Below, in pieces: positions 1 to 7,128 of a stretch of 62,740 nucleotides of DNA (positions are counted from its first letter, which is position 1; each line of letters starts with the position of its first letter). The DNA comes from Terriglobia bacterium (lineage in GTDB: Bacteria > Acidobacteriota > Terriglobia > Acidiferrales > UBA7541), in NCBI GenBank assembly GCA_020073485.1, contig JAIQFB010000029.1, positions 1 through 62,740 of the forward strand. The letters are read 5' to 3'. The position numbers and the translations under genes are program-made. The notes beneath the pieces are model-generated. The model saw nothing but the letters and a program-made list of their open reading frames with translations. It had not been told where the DNA came from and searched no databases.

Positions 1-117
1 GTACATCCAGGCGCGAAAATTGGTCCCGAGTTGAAAGGAAGGGAATCCGCGCAACGCCTTCGCGTAGGTTTCCTGCACCAGATCTTCCGCCTCGGCGGTG
101 TCTTTGAGTCCGCTGCG
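1..117 (-). pseudogene. ECF sigma factor fragment (region 2), runs off left edge
   Basis: Read on the minus strand, these bases encode a typical sigma-70 region 2 of an ECF sigma factor: residues AEAEDLVQETY followed by ALRGF, a short linker and NFRAWMY. That is the core-polymerase-binding and -10-recognition helix region. The frame stays open to base 1, so the rest of the gene lies outside the window. Upstream, at about 110-118, the similarity stops where the bshA-like gene begins in the opposite direction. The sigma factor therefore lacks its normal N-terminus, although ATG and GTG codons at about 153 and 132 could be used by chance. The motif is clear; whether the join is biological or an assembly error cannot be told here. 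Confidence 0.6.
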
Positions 118-1005
118 CTCGATTTGCTCCACGTGCACTACGCCATTCCTCATTCCGTCAGCGCGCTCCTGGCACGCTCCATGGCCGCGCCGCGCCGTCT
201 GCCGTTCGTCACCACCCTCCACGGCACCGACATCACCCTGGTCGGCACCGACCGCAGCTACCTCCCCATCACGCGCTTCTCCATCGAACAGAGCGATGGC
301 GTCACCGCCATCTCCCGCTACCTCAAGAACCGCACCCTCGAGGTGTTCGACATCAAGCGCCCCATCGAAGTCATCTCCAATTTCGTCAATTGCGATCTTT
401 ACTGTCGCTCGAAGAACCCCGCCGACCCCCTCCAGTGGGCCCCTCATGGCGAGCCCATCCTCATGCACCTCTCCAATTTCCGCCCGGTCAAGCGCGTCTC
501 CGACGTCGTCGAAATCTTCGCCCTGGTCCGAGAGAAAATGCCCGCCAAGCTGGTCTTCATCGGTGACGGCCCCGACCGCGGCTCCGCCGAGTACCTCGTG
601 CGCAAGAAGCGCCTCCAGAACGACGTCTTCTTCCTCGGCAAGCAGGACGCTGTGTATGAAAAGCTCGCCGCCGCCGACCTCTTCCTGCTTCCCTCGCAAC
701 TTGAGTCTTTCGGTCTGGCCGCTCTCGAGGCCATGGCCTGCGAAGTGCCCGTCATCGCCACGGACGTCGGCGGCCTTCCCGAAGTGGTCGAGGACGGTGT
801 GGATGGCTATCTGGTGGAACCCGGAGACGTGCGCGCCGCGGCCGAGCACGCCATTGAGATTCTTTCCCGCGCCGATCGCGGCCGCGAAATGGGCCAGCGC
901 GCCCGCATCAACGCCCGCAAAAAATACTGCGCCAACGACGTCATCCCCCATTACGAAGCCTACTACCGGCGCGTTCTCGAGGAATCCTCCGCCGCCCGCG
1001 CGTGA
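31..1005 (+). CDS. bshA: GT1 glycosyltransferase, BshA-like, N-terminally truncated
   Basis: This is a GT-B fold family 1 glycosyltransferase closest to BshA, which joins GlcNAc from UDP-GlcNAc to L-malate in the first step of bacillithiol synthesis. Recognisable parts are HVHYAIPHS, TTLHGTDIT and FSIEQSDGVTAIS, the hinge to the C-terminal Rossmann domain, and the donor-site block SFGLAALEAMACEVPVIAT. BshA is normally about 375-380 residues. Homology here starts only near base 118, so roughly 85 N-terminal residues are missing. The codons from 31 to 117 are antisense to a sigma-factor fragment and do not look like BshA. The enzyme is probably non-functional if the sequence is correct. The C-terminal two thirds are intact. 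Confidence 0.72.
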   Translation: MKGRESAQRLRVGFLHQIFRLGGVFESAALDLLHVHYAIPHSVSALLARSMAAPRRLPFVTTLHGTDITLVGTDRSYLPITRFSIEQSDGVTAISRYLKNRTLEVFDIKRPIEVISNFVNCDLYCRSKNPADPLQWAPHGEPILMHLSNFRPVKRVSDVVEIFALVREKMPAKLVFIGDGPDRGSAEYLVRKKRLQNDVFFLGKQDAVYEKLAAADLFLLPSQLESFGLAALEAMACEVPVIATDVGGLPEVVEDGVDGYLVEPGDVRAAAEHAIEILSRADRGREMGQRARINARKKYCANDVIPHYEAYYRRVLEESSAARA

Positions 1006-1137
1006 ACGTTCCTTGTCTGTCATTCCGACCGAAGGACCGACGGTTTGTGTTGGCCCGAAGCGGAGGAATCCTGGCTTGGTACCGTGAGTGACCCCGGCCA
1101 ATGTGATTCACCACCCACGCTCCGCCTGCTCCCGTAG

Positions 1138-1199
1138 CACAGGCTTTTAGCCTGTGTGCCTTGCGCCTTTTGCCTTTGTAGAGGCGGCTTTACGCCGCC
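1138..1199. repeat. Two short GC-rich intergenic hairpins
   Basis: CACAGGCT and AGCCTGTG (1138-1156) flank a TTT loop. A second hairpin, GGCGGC/GCCGCC, sits at 1183-1199. A related motif built on GGGCTTCAGCC occurs near 37.9 kb and 40.25 kb, so this looks like a dispersed intergenic repeat. The rest of the 1006-1268 gap shows no gene; it begins with a CATTCCGA-type stretch that also resembles a dispersed repeat. Confidence 0.5.
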
Positions 1200-1268
1200 A
1201 GCTTCCCTTTTCGGGCTTCGCTTCCCGCCCCCGCCGCAGCATGCCCTGCCCACTCCCGTCTGCGCCTC

Positions 1269-1667
1269 TCACGCGCCGTGGGGCTGGGCCGCGCACTTCC
1301 TCCCCTGCGCCACTCGCCGGTACACGGCTCGAATCACGGGCGGCACTCCCGGCACCTTGGCGATCCACGCCACCGGCCGCGCCCACCAGATCTCCCGCGC
1401 CAGCGCCACCACAGCATCTCCGCCGCCATAGTGACTCCCGTCGGCCAGCACAACGCGCATCTCGCGCAGCAACTCCTCCTCCGGCAAGCCCAGCAGCGCC
1501 GCCACCCGCGGGTCTTGCAGCGGAGCCACCGCCAGCCCTCGCTTCTCGAGACTCGGCGCCAGCCAACGCGCAAACTTCGTGCACAGCGCGCACTCCGCGT
1601 CGAAGAAAAGCCACCCTCGCGCGTCCCTGCCCTTGCTGTCCTTCCATTCCGGCATCGCTCGAATCAT
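1269..1667 (-). CDS. DCC-family (DUF393) thiol-disulfide oxidoreductase-like protein
   Basis: A small protein of 132 residues with the DUF393/DCC signature near the N-terminus: FFDAECALCTKFARWL, where the family usually has DGxCxxC. The two cysteines three residues apart suggest a redox-active or thioredoxin-like site; the biochemical role of the family is poorly defined. The start at 1667 gives MIRAMPEW; the second methionine at 1655 is equally plausible. It lies alone between the bshA fragment and the lytS-like gene and reads in the same direction as the latter. Confidence 0.72.
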   Translation of the reverse strand: MIRAMPEWKDSKGRDARGWLFFDAECALCTKFARWLAPSLEKRGLAVAPLQDPRVAALLGLPEEELLREMRVVLADGSHYGGGDAVVALAREIWWARPVAWIAKVPGVPPVIRAVYRRVAQGRKCAAQPHGA

Positions 1668-1843
1668 ACCGCGCGCAGCGCCCGCTCCGGACTTGCCCTT
1701 CCCTGCTTCCTAGCTTTGCCTGTCACCGCGAGTGGGGCCTCTGGGCACCCCTGTGGTCATCCTGCTTTTTCAGCGCCTCCGACGTCTCGACGTTCAAACG
1801 TTCCAGCCTTCAACTGCCTGCCCCGGCCACCGGACGCACCTCC

Positions 1844-3157
1844 TCAACTAACCGCCGTGCCGATCACTTCGGGGACCTCGATGCGGATCAGCGTACCTTC
1901 CCCTTCGCGGCTGCGAATCTCCAGGTGGAACTCGTTCCCGTACAACACCCGGAGCCGCTCGCGCACGTTGCTCAGGCCAATGCCCTCGACGTACACGTGC
2001 GGCATCTTCTCCTCCGAGATGCCCATGCCATTGTCTTCAATTTCGATCACCAGCATGCCGCGGCGCGACGCCGTGCGCAGCTCGATCCGTCCGCCCTCGA
2101 GCTTCGGGGCCAGCCCATGCTTCAAACAGTTTTCCACGATGGGCTGCAGCAGCATGCTGGGGATGAAGGTCTCCAGCGTTTCCTTCCCGATCTGCTTGAC
2201 GATCTCGAGGCTGTCCGTGCCGAAGCGCGCCACTTCAATGTCCAAGTAATCGTCAATGAATTCGATCTCCTCGCGCAGCGGCACGAAGGTTTCATGCTTC
2301 CGCAGCAGCAGCCGCAGAATCTTGCTCAGCTTCAACACCACTTTTCGGGCGCTGTCCGGATCGAAGCGGATCAGCGCCAGGACCGTGTTCAGCGTGTTGA
2401 ACAGGAAGTGTGGGTTGATCTGGCTCGACAGCGCGGCCATCCTGGCCTTCAGCAGCAATTGCTGGTGCTGCTCCAGGTTCATTTCGATGCGCGTGTTGTT
2501 CCAGATCTTGATGGGCACGGCCACGGCCATCACCGTCGCCAGCACCACCAGCGCCAGCGCCCAGTCGTTCCGCGCGTCAATCACGAAAAGCCAGGAAGGC
2601 CTCGTCGCCCGCACCAGCACCATGCGTCCGAGTTCCAGCGCCGCGCAACCCACCAGCGGCAGCATCTCCCAAGAGACTTCGCCGCGCCGCACCAGCCGCA
2701 CCATGCCCTTGGGGATGTTCAGAAACGTGAACGGTCCGAAATTCCAGAGGTCTTCCTTGTTGGGAATCACCTGCCGGATCAGTCCGCCGACGAGCCCCGC
2801 CGTCGCAGCCAGCGGCAGGGAAAGCCATTCGTGGTTCCAGAAGGCCGGCAGGCTCACGATGGAGCCGCCGATCGGCCCCACCACGCGCCCGCCCAACAAT
2901 CCCAGCAGGAACGCTCCTTCCAGCGTCAAATCGGCAAACCGATAGGGGAATCCCCCCAGCCGCAGAAACACCCCGACAAACAGCGGAGGAACCATGAACA
3001 GCATCAGCTTCAGTTTCTGGTCCGGGTCGCGCTCCTCGGTGAAGAGCACCTGGCGGAAGATCGTCCAGCGCGCCAGCAGCGCCGCAAACGACGACGCCAC
3101 GCCCAACTTCAGCAGCAGCATGAACAGCAAGTCTTTCCCGGCGGAGAGTATGTTCAT
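1844..3157 (-). CDS. LytS-type sensor histidine kinase (5TMR-LYT + His_kinase)
   Basis: The protein has 437 residues. About residues 1-215 form several hydrophobic helices that fit a 5TMR-LYT sensor region. They are followed by a short linker and the LytS/YehU-family catalytic core: SSQINPHFLFNTLNT, with the phosphoacceptor histidine near residue 250, then a CA domain with ENCLKHGL (N box) and EDNGMGI (G1). Members of this family signal to LytTR-type response regulators, but none is encoded nearby. A possible promoter, TTTACA-N17-TAGCGT, lies just upstream on the minus strand. The ligand cannot be inferred. Confidence 0.85.
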   Translation of the reverse strand: MNILSAGKDLLFMLLLKLGVASSFAALLARWTIFRQVLFTEERDPDQKLKLMLFMVPPLFVGVFLRLGGFPYRFADLTLEGAFLLGLLGGRVVGPIGGSIVSLPAFWNHEWLSLPLAATAGLVGGLIRQVIPNKEDLWNFGPFTFLNIPKGMVRLVRRGEVSWEMLPLVGCAALELGRMVLVRATRPSWLFVIDARNDWALALVVLATVMAVAVPIKIWNNTRIEMNLEQHQQLLLKARMAALSSQINPHFLFNTLNTVLALIRFDPDSARKVVLKLSKILRLLLRKHETFVPLREEIEFIDDYLDIEVARFGTDSLEIVKQIGKETLETFIPSMLLQPIVENCLKHGLAPKLEGGRIELRTASRRGMLVIEIEDNGMGISEEKMPHVYVEGIGLSNVRERLRVLYGNEFHLEIRSREGEGTLIRIEVPEVIGTAVS

Positions 3158-3255
3158 GGTCTTGCTCCGCTAACGCTAGCCAATCCCCCGCTCTATGTAA
3201 AGCGCCGCCGCTCCGCGCTTCCCCCGTCGCCGCGTGCGACTCCCGGCTTCCCTGT

Positions 3256-3261
3256 TATACT
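3256..3261 (+). promoter_or_regulatory. -10 element of ribA-like gene, near-leaderless
   Basis: TATACT ends nine bases before the ATG at 3270. A clear -35 box is not seen. The spacing predicts a transcript that starts almost at the start codon. No flavin riboswitch is visible in the short leader. Confidence 0.4.
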
Positions 3262-3269
3262 GGTTTGTT

Positions 3270-3896
3270 ATGCCTGCCAGGTCCAAGCCCTCTGCGAAGG
3301 CCGCGCTCCCGCGCATCGTGGCCCGCGCCGTTCTGCCCACGCGCTACGGCCGCTTCACCATCTACGGCCTGGAAGGCCGCGGCCACCAGGAAGAAGCCGT
3401 GGCCCTGGTCCGCGGCCGCGTCACCCCGAACTCCACCCCGCTCGTGCGCGTCCATTCCCAGTGCCTGACCGGCGACGTGCTCACTTCGCTGCGCTGCGAC
3501 TGCCGCGCCCAGCTCGAGCTGGCCCTGCGTCTCATCGGCCGCTCGAGCTGCGGCATCCTGCTGTATCTCCCGCAAGAAGGCCGCGGCATCGGACTCATGA
3601 ACAAGCTCCGCGCTTACGAACTCCAGGATGGCGGCATGGACACGGTCGAAGCCAACATGCGCCTGGGTTTTGCCGCCGACGCCCGCAATTACCGGTTTTC
3701 GGCGCAGGTACTGCACGCGCTCGGCGCGCGCCGCATTCGCCTGCTCTCCAACAATCCCGACAAGGTCGAGCAGCTGGAGCGCTTCGGCATCCGCGTGGCC
3801 GCGCGCGTCCCTTGCCAGCCCCGCGTGCCGCGCATCGCCAAATCCTATTTGAAAACCAAGAAGTCCAAGATGGGCCATCTCCTCGCCGGCCTCTGA
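3270..3896 (+). CDS. ribA: GTP cyclohydrolase II
   Basis: This enzyme converts GTP to 2,5-diamino-6-ribosylamino-pyrimidinone 5'-phosphate, formate and pyrophosphate, the first step of riboflavin synthesis. Diagnostic motifs are present: the zinc ligands in HSQCLTGDV and RCDCRAQ, the catalytic LLYLPQEGRGIGL, and the C-terminal LLSNNPDK that contacts GTP. At 208 residues it is a stand-alone RibA with no DHBP-synthase (RibB) domain fused in front, unlike many bacterial RibBA proteins. The ATG at 3270 follows a TATACT box. It is monocistronic and convergent with thiS. The C-terminus is short and basic. Confidence 0.9.
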   Translation: MPARSKPSAKAALPRIVARAVLPTRYGRFTIYGLEGRGHQEEAVALVRGRVTPNSTPLVRVHSQCLTGDVLTSLRCDCRAQLELALRLIGRSSCGILLYLPQEGRGIGLMNKLRAYELQDGGMDTVEANMRLGFAADARNYRFSAQVLHALGARRIRLLSNNPDKVEQLERFGIRVAARVPCQPRVPRIAKSYLKTKKSKMGHLLAGL

Positions 3897-4042
3897 TTTC
3901 TGCGCCCGCGGCGCGGCAGAGCGAACACACCCAGGCCGTCCTGAAGCCCTCACAACTCGAGAATGATTCCTGGATGGTCTCGGTGTATCCAAAGCCGGTG
4001 TGGAATTTTCACCGCGCGGCGCAACACAAGCCTATCGAGGAG

Positions 4043-4255
4043 TTATCCGCCGCCCACGAATTGCACGATCTCGAACCGGTCGCCCGCTTCCAGCTGCGTC
4101 TCCGGCCATCGCGCCCGCGGCAGGATTTCCAGGTTCCTTTCAATGGCCACGCGACCGGGCTCCAGCCCCATCTGTTCGAGGAGCCTCAGCACCGTCGTTC
4201 CCGGCGCCGTTTCCCGCGCCTCGCCGTTCACCACGACGTGCATCGCGCCGCTCAT
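4043..4255 (-). CDS. thiS: Sulfur carrier protein ThiS
   Basis: A beta-grasp, ubiquitin-like sulfur carrier of 70 residues. It begins with VVVNGEA and ends in the required Gly-Gly (VGGG), which is adenylylated by ThiF and thiocarboxylated to supply sulfur for the thiazole of thiamine. Its start overlaps the stop of the upstream gene at 4252-4255, so the two are translationally coupled. No other thi gene is visible nearby. MoaD-like proteins have the same tail, but the size and the central LEPGRVAIERN block fit ThiS better. Confidence 0.85.
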   Translation of the reverse strand: MSGAMHVVVNGEARETAPGTTVLRLLEQMGLEPGRVAIERNLEILPRARWPETQLEAGDRFEIVQFVGGG

Positions 4256-4914
4256 CGCGCGTCCGCGGGCGCCGGTGTTTGCGGCTTCGCCCGCAACAGG
4301 TAGCGCACCTCATCCTGCCCCTCGGCGCCGCTCGCGCGGATCACCAACGCCCCGCCCTCCGGCCCAAACCGGGGCATCGGAAACGAGAGTTCCGTCTGTC
4401 CGGCCGAATCGGTCACGCCTTTGTGCGACGTCGGCGTTATGGCTCCCTCGATGCGCGCTTCCACTTCCGCGCCTGCGATCGGCGTCTCACTATTCTTCGC
4501 CAGCACCTGCACCTTCAGCGTGGCGTTTCCGCCGGCCATCCAGGTGCCGGGGTTTTGCAGCTTCACGCGCAAGCCCTCCGCCAGCGCCGCGCTGGCCCCG
4601 GGGGCGCCGGCGTCCCCATGCTCCTGCCCCGGGCCCGCCCGCCAAGCCTCCTGCTCCGCCGAAAGGGCCAACGTCCCCGCGCGGATTTCTTCCACCACGC
4701 TGCGGTGCTGTTCCTCCACCAGCCGCTGGAGGAAAGTCTCCAGCCCCTCACCCATGCCCACGATGTCGTCGTAATTCGTCGAGCGCCGGTGCAGCACGCG
4801 CCCCTGGCAATACACGGTCGTGTCAATAAACGGGTGGTGAGTTCCGCGGTCCTCTGTCTGGATGTGATAGAGGATGCCGCCGGCCCGCACATTGGAATTG
4901 TGTCCGAAAGGCAT
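4252..4914 (-). CDS. Conserved protein of unknown function
   Basis: The 220-residue protein has two parts. The N-terminal block of about 70 residues (GHNSNVRAGG, HIQTEDRG, YDDIVG) recurs in proteins I recall from soil bacteria but for which I know no function. The C-terminal half (about 120-210), with VQVLAKNSETPIAGAEVEARI and a TDSAGQTELSF turn, resembles a beta-sandwich or Ig-like domain with a carboxypeptidase-regulatory flavour. No signal peptide is seen. It shares a transcript with thiS through a 4-base overlap and is divergent from nuoA. A thiamine role is possible from context only. Confidence 0.65.
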   Translation of the reverse strand: MPFGHNSNVRAGGILYHIQTEDRGTHHPFIDTTVYCQGRVLHRRSTNYDDIVGMGEGLETFLQRLVEEQHRSVVEEIRAGTLALSAEQEAWRAGPGQEHGDAGAPGASAALAEGLRVKLQNPGTWMAGGNATLKVQVLAKNSETPIAGAEVEARIEGAITPTSHKGVTDSAGQTELSFPMPRFGPEGGALVIRASGAEGQDEVRYLLRAKPQTPAPADAR

Positions 4915-4975
4915 ACGCGGCTACCAGGCCGCCTGCTGCGGCGCACCTCGCGCGTTCTGCAAGACCGCGACCGAT

Positions 4976-5004
4976 TTGACCGAGCGGCAGCCTGCCGCTA
5001 TTAT
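4976..5004 (+). promoter_or_regulatory. Sigma-70 promoter of the nuo operon
   Basis: TTGACC (4976-4981), a 17-base spacer and TATTAT (4999-5004). The expected start of transcription, near 5011, lies about four bases before the nuoA ATG at 5015, so the mRNA would be effectively leaderless. No Shine-Dalgarno sequence is present between them. Confidence 0.72.
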
Positions 5005-5014
5005 ACCCTACGCG

Positions 5015-5386
5015 ATGAGCGCGAATTCTCTCCAGTCCTATGCGCCCTTACTGATACACCTGATCGCCGCCATGCTGCTTTCCGGGGCGCTTCTTCTGGC
5101 CTCGGTGCTGGTCGGCTGGCGGCGGCCCAATCGCGCCAAGCAGGAGCCCTACGAGTGCGGAGTGCCTCCGAGCGGCGACGCCCGGGAGCCGTTTTCCGTC
5201 AAGTTCTATCTCGTGGCCATGGTTTTCATCCTGTTTGACGTGGAGGCCATTTTTCTGTATCCCTGGGCGTACATTTTCCGCGATTTGCGCTGGTTTGGGT
5301 TCGTGGAGATGATGATGTACATCGCCATTCTGCTCGTCGGTTACATCTATCTCTGGAAAAAGGGCGCCCTCGACTGGAATCGCTAG
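5015..5386 (+). CDS. nuoA: NADH-quinone oxidoreductase subunit A
   Basis: A membrane subunit of complex I with 123 residues and three transmembrane helices. It has the family signature KQEPYECGVPPSG between helices 1 and 2 and FDVEAIFLYPWA in helix 2. It belongs to the base of the membrane arm near the quinone tunnel. The ATG at 5015 is chosen because it follows a near-perfect promoter at leaderless distance; upstream in-frame codons would lie inside the promoter. It is the first gene of the operon. nuoC follows after 27 bases, with nuoB missing from its usual place. Confidence 0.93.
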   Translation: MSANSLQSYAPLLIHLIAAMLLSGALLLASVLVGWRRPNRAKQEPYECGVPPSGDAREPFSVKFYLVAMVFILFDVEAIFLYPWAYIFRDLRWFGFVEMMMYIAILLVGYIYLWKKGALDWNR

Positions 5387-5413
5387 CCGGCTCCCCCAGA
5401 ATTGCAGCGGGTG

Positions 5414-5890
5414 ATGGAGATCGCGGATCTGGAAAGACATCCGGCCGTTGAACGACTGCGCGCTTGGAATCCCCGCGCCGCGGAAGAAGTCTCCGAATCC
5501 CGCGGCGAGGTAGCCATCGGCGTTCCCCGCGAGCTGCTTCGCGGCGCCGCCGAGCGCCTCCGCGACGACCCGGCGCTGCTTTTTAATCTTCTCTCCGACA
5601 TCACCTGCGTGGACCGTTTCCCCGCCGAGCCGCGCTTCGAGCTCCACGTGCACCTGGTTTCGATCCCCCATCGGGCGCGCCTGCGGCTGCGCGTGCGCCT
5701 TTCCGGTGAAAATCCGGTGGTGGATTCACTTCTCCTGGTCTGGCCCGGCGCGAATTGGATGGAACGCGAAGTGTTCGACCTGTTCGGCATCCGTTTCGAA
5801 GGCCATCCGGACCTTCGCCGCATCGTTTTGCCGCAGGACTTTGAGGGGTATCCCCTTCGCCGGGACTACCCCGTGGAGGGCCCGCGCTGA
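5414..5890 (+). CDS. nuoC: NADH-quinone oxidoreductase subunit C
   Basis: The 30-kDa peripheral-arm subunit, here 158 residues. Recognisable features are LSDITCVD, LRVRL and the strongly conserved NWMEREVFDLFGIRFEGHPDLRRI, ending in DFEGYPLRRDYPVEG. It packs against NuoD near the quinone site. In-frame TTG (5402) and GTG (5411) codons lie just upstream; the ATG at 5414 is preferred. It is not fused to nuoD as in gammaproteobacteria; nuoD starts 27 bases downstream. Confidence 0.93.
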   Translation: MEIADLERHPAVERLRAWNPRAAEEVSESRGEVAIGVPRELLRGAAERLRDDPALLFNLLSDITCVDRFPAEPRFELHVHLVSIPHRARLRLRVRLSGENPVVDSLLLVWPGANWMEREVFDLFGIRFEGHPDLRRIVLPQDFEGYPLRRDYPVEGPR

Positions 5891-5917
5891 TCCTGGGATG
5901 ACGCGCGAGGACGCACC

Positions 5918-7114
5918 ATGACTACGGTCGAAACCGCCAGCGGGCCCGTCCAAACCATGGTTCTCAACATGGGCCCGCAGCACCCGTCCACGCACGGCGT
6001 CCTGCGCATTCTCCTCGAACTCGACGGCGAGACGGTGGTCAAGGCCGTCCCTGACGTCGGCTATCTGCACACCGGGATCGAGAAGAGCTGCGAGGCCAAG
6101 ACCTACTCCCAGGCCATCACGCTAACCGACCGCCTCGACTATCTCGCGCCGCTCTCGAACAACCTCTGTTACTGCCTGGCGGTCGAGAAACTCCTCGGGT
6201 TGGAAGTGCCCAAGCGCGCCCAGTACATCCGGGTGATGCTCACCGAGCTCACGCGCATTGCCTCGCACCTGGTCTGGCTGGGCAGCCACGCCATTGACCT
6301 CGGCGCCATGTCCGTTTTTCTATACTGCTTCCGCGAACGCGAAGAAATCCTGAATATTTTCGAGATGTTCTCCGGCCAGCGGATGATGACCAGCTACTTC
6401 CGCATTGGCGGCGTGGCTGTCGAGCCGCCTCCCGGCTGGCAGAAGGCCGTCGAGCGCATTCTGGATCTCATGCCCGGCCGCATCCAGGAATACGAAGACC
6501 TCCTCACGCAGAACCGCATCTGGATCGCGCGCACCAAGGGAGTGGGCACACTTCGCCCCGAAGACGCCATCGCCCTGAGCGTCACCGGCCCCATGCTTCG
6601 CGCCGCGGGCGTGGCCTACGACATCCGCAAGGTCTTCCCGTATTCGAGCTACGACGAATTCGCGTTCGACATCCCCACACGCACCGAATCGGATTGCTAC
6701 GCCCGGTACCTGGTGCGCGTCGCGGAGATGCGCGAGAGCCTCAAGATCGTCCGCCAAGCCATGGCCAAGATTCCTCCGGAGGGACCCATCAAGGCCGACG
6801 CGCCCGGAATCGTGCCGCCGCAACGCGAGAAGATGAAGACGGAGATGGAAGCCCTCATCTACCATTTCAAGATTTTCACCGAAGGTTTCGCGCCGCCCCC
6901 CGGCGAGGCCTATCAGACCGTCGAGTCGCCGCGCGGCGAACTGGGCGTTTTTGTCGCGAGCGACGGGACGCCCAAGCCGTTGCGCGTCCACGTTCGCGCG
7001 CCGTCCTTCGTGAATTTGCAGGCCCTGCCCCAGCTCGTCGTGGGCCGGTTGATTGCCGACGTGGTGGCCTGTATCGGAACGATTGACATCATTCTCGGAG
7101 AAGTGGATCGCTGA
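5918..7114 (+). CDS. nuoD: NADH-quinone oxidoreductase subunit D
   Basis: The 49-kDa subunit of the quinone-binding module, 398 residues, descended from the large subunit of NiFe hydrogenases. Diagnostic stretches are MGPQHPSTHGVLR near the N-terminus, with the quinone-headgroup histidine, then DVGYLHTGIEK and the C-terminal DIILGEVDR. All expected regions are present at normal length. In the assembled complex it binds NuoB, which carries cluster N2. NuoB is not encoded in this cluster and must come from elsewhere. Confidence 0.95.
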   Translation: MTTVETASGPVQTMVLNMGPQHPSTHGVLRILLELDGETVVKAVPDVGYLHTGIEKSCEAKTYSQAITLTDRLDYLAPLSNNLCYCLAVEKLLGLEVPKRAQYIRVMLTELTRIASHLVWLGSHAIDLGAMSVFLYCFREREEILNIFEMFSGQRMMTSYFRIGGVAVEPPPGWQKAVERILDLMPGRIQEYEDLLTQNRIWIARTKGVGTLRPEDAIALSVTGPMLRAAGVAYDIRKVFPYSSYDEFAFDIPTRTESDCYARYLVRVAEMRESLKIVRQAMAKIPPEGPIKADAPGIVPPQREKMKTEMEALIYHFKIFTEGFAPPPGEAYQTVESPRGELGVFVASDGTPKPLRVHVRAPSFVNLQALPQLVVGRLIADVVACIGTIDIILGEVDR

Positions 7115-7128
7115 GCGCCGGCGCACTC

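Noticed and set aside
1154-4303. Very long plus-strand open frame (1049 codons)
   Set aside because: It is antisense to the DCC, LytS and ThiS genes and runs out of frame through ribA; its composition is arginine/proline/histidine-rich and it has no domain. It is a high-GC shadow frame.
4043-4914. TPP riboswitch in front of thiS
   Set aside because: The 100-base gap upstream of 4914 is mostly occupied by the nuo promoter, and no conserved thi-box pattern was seen.
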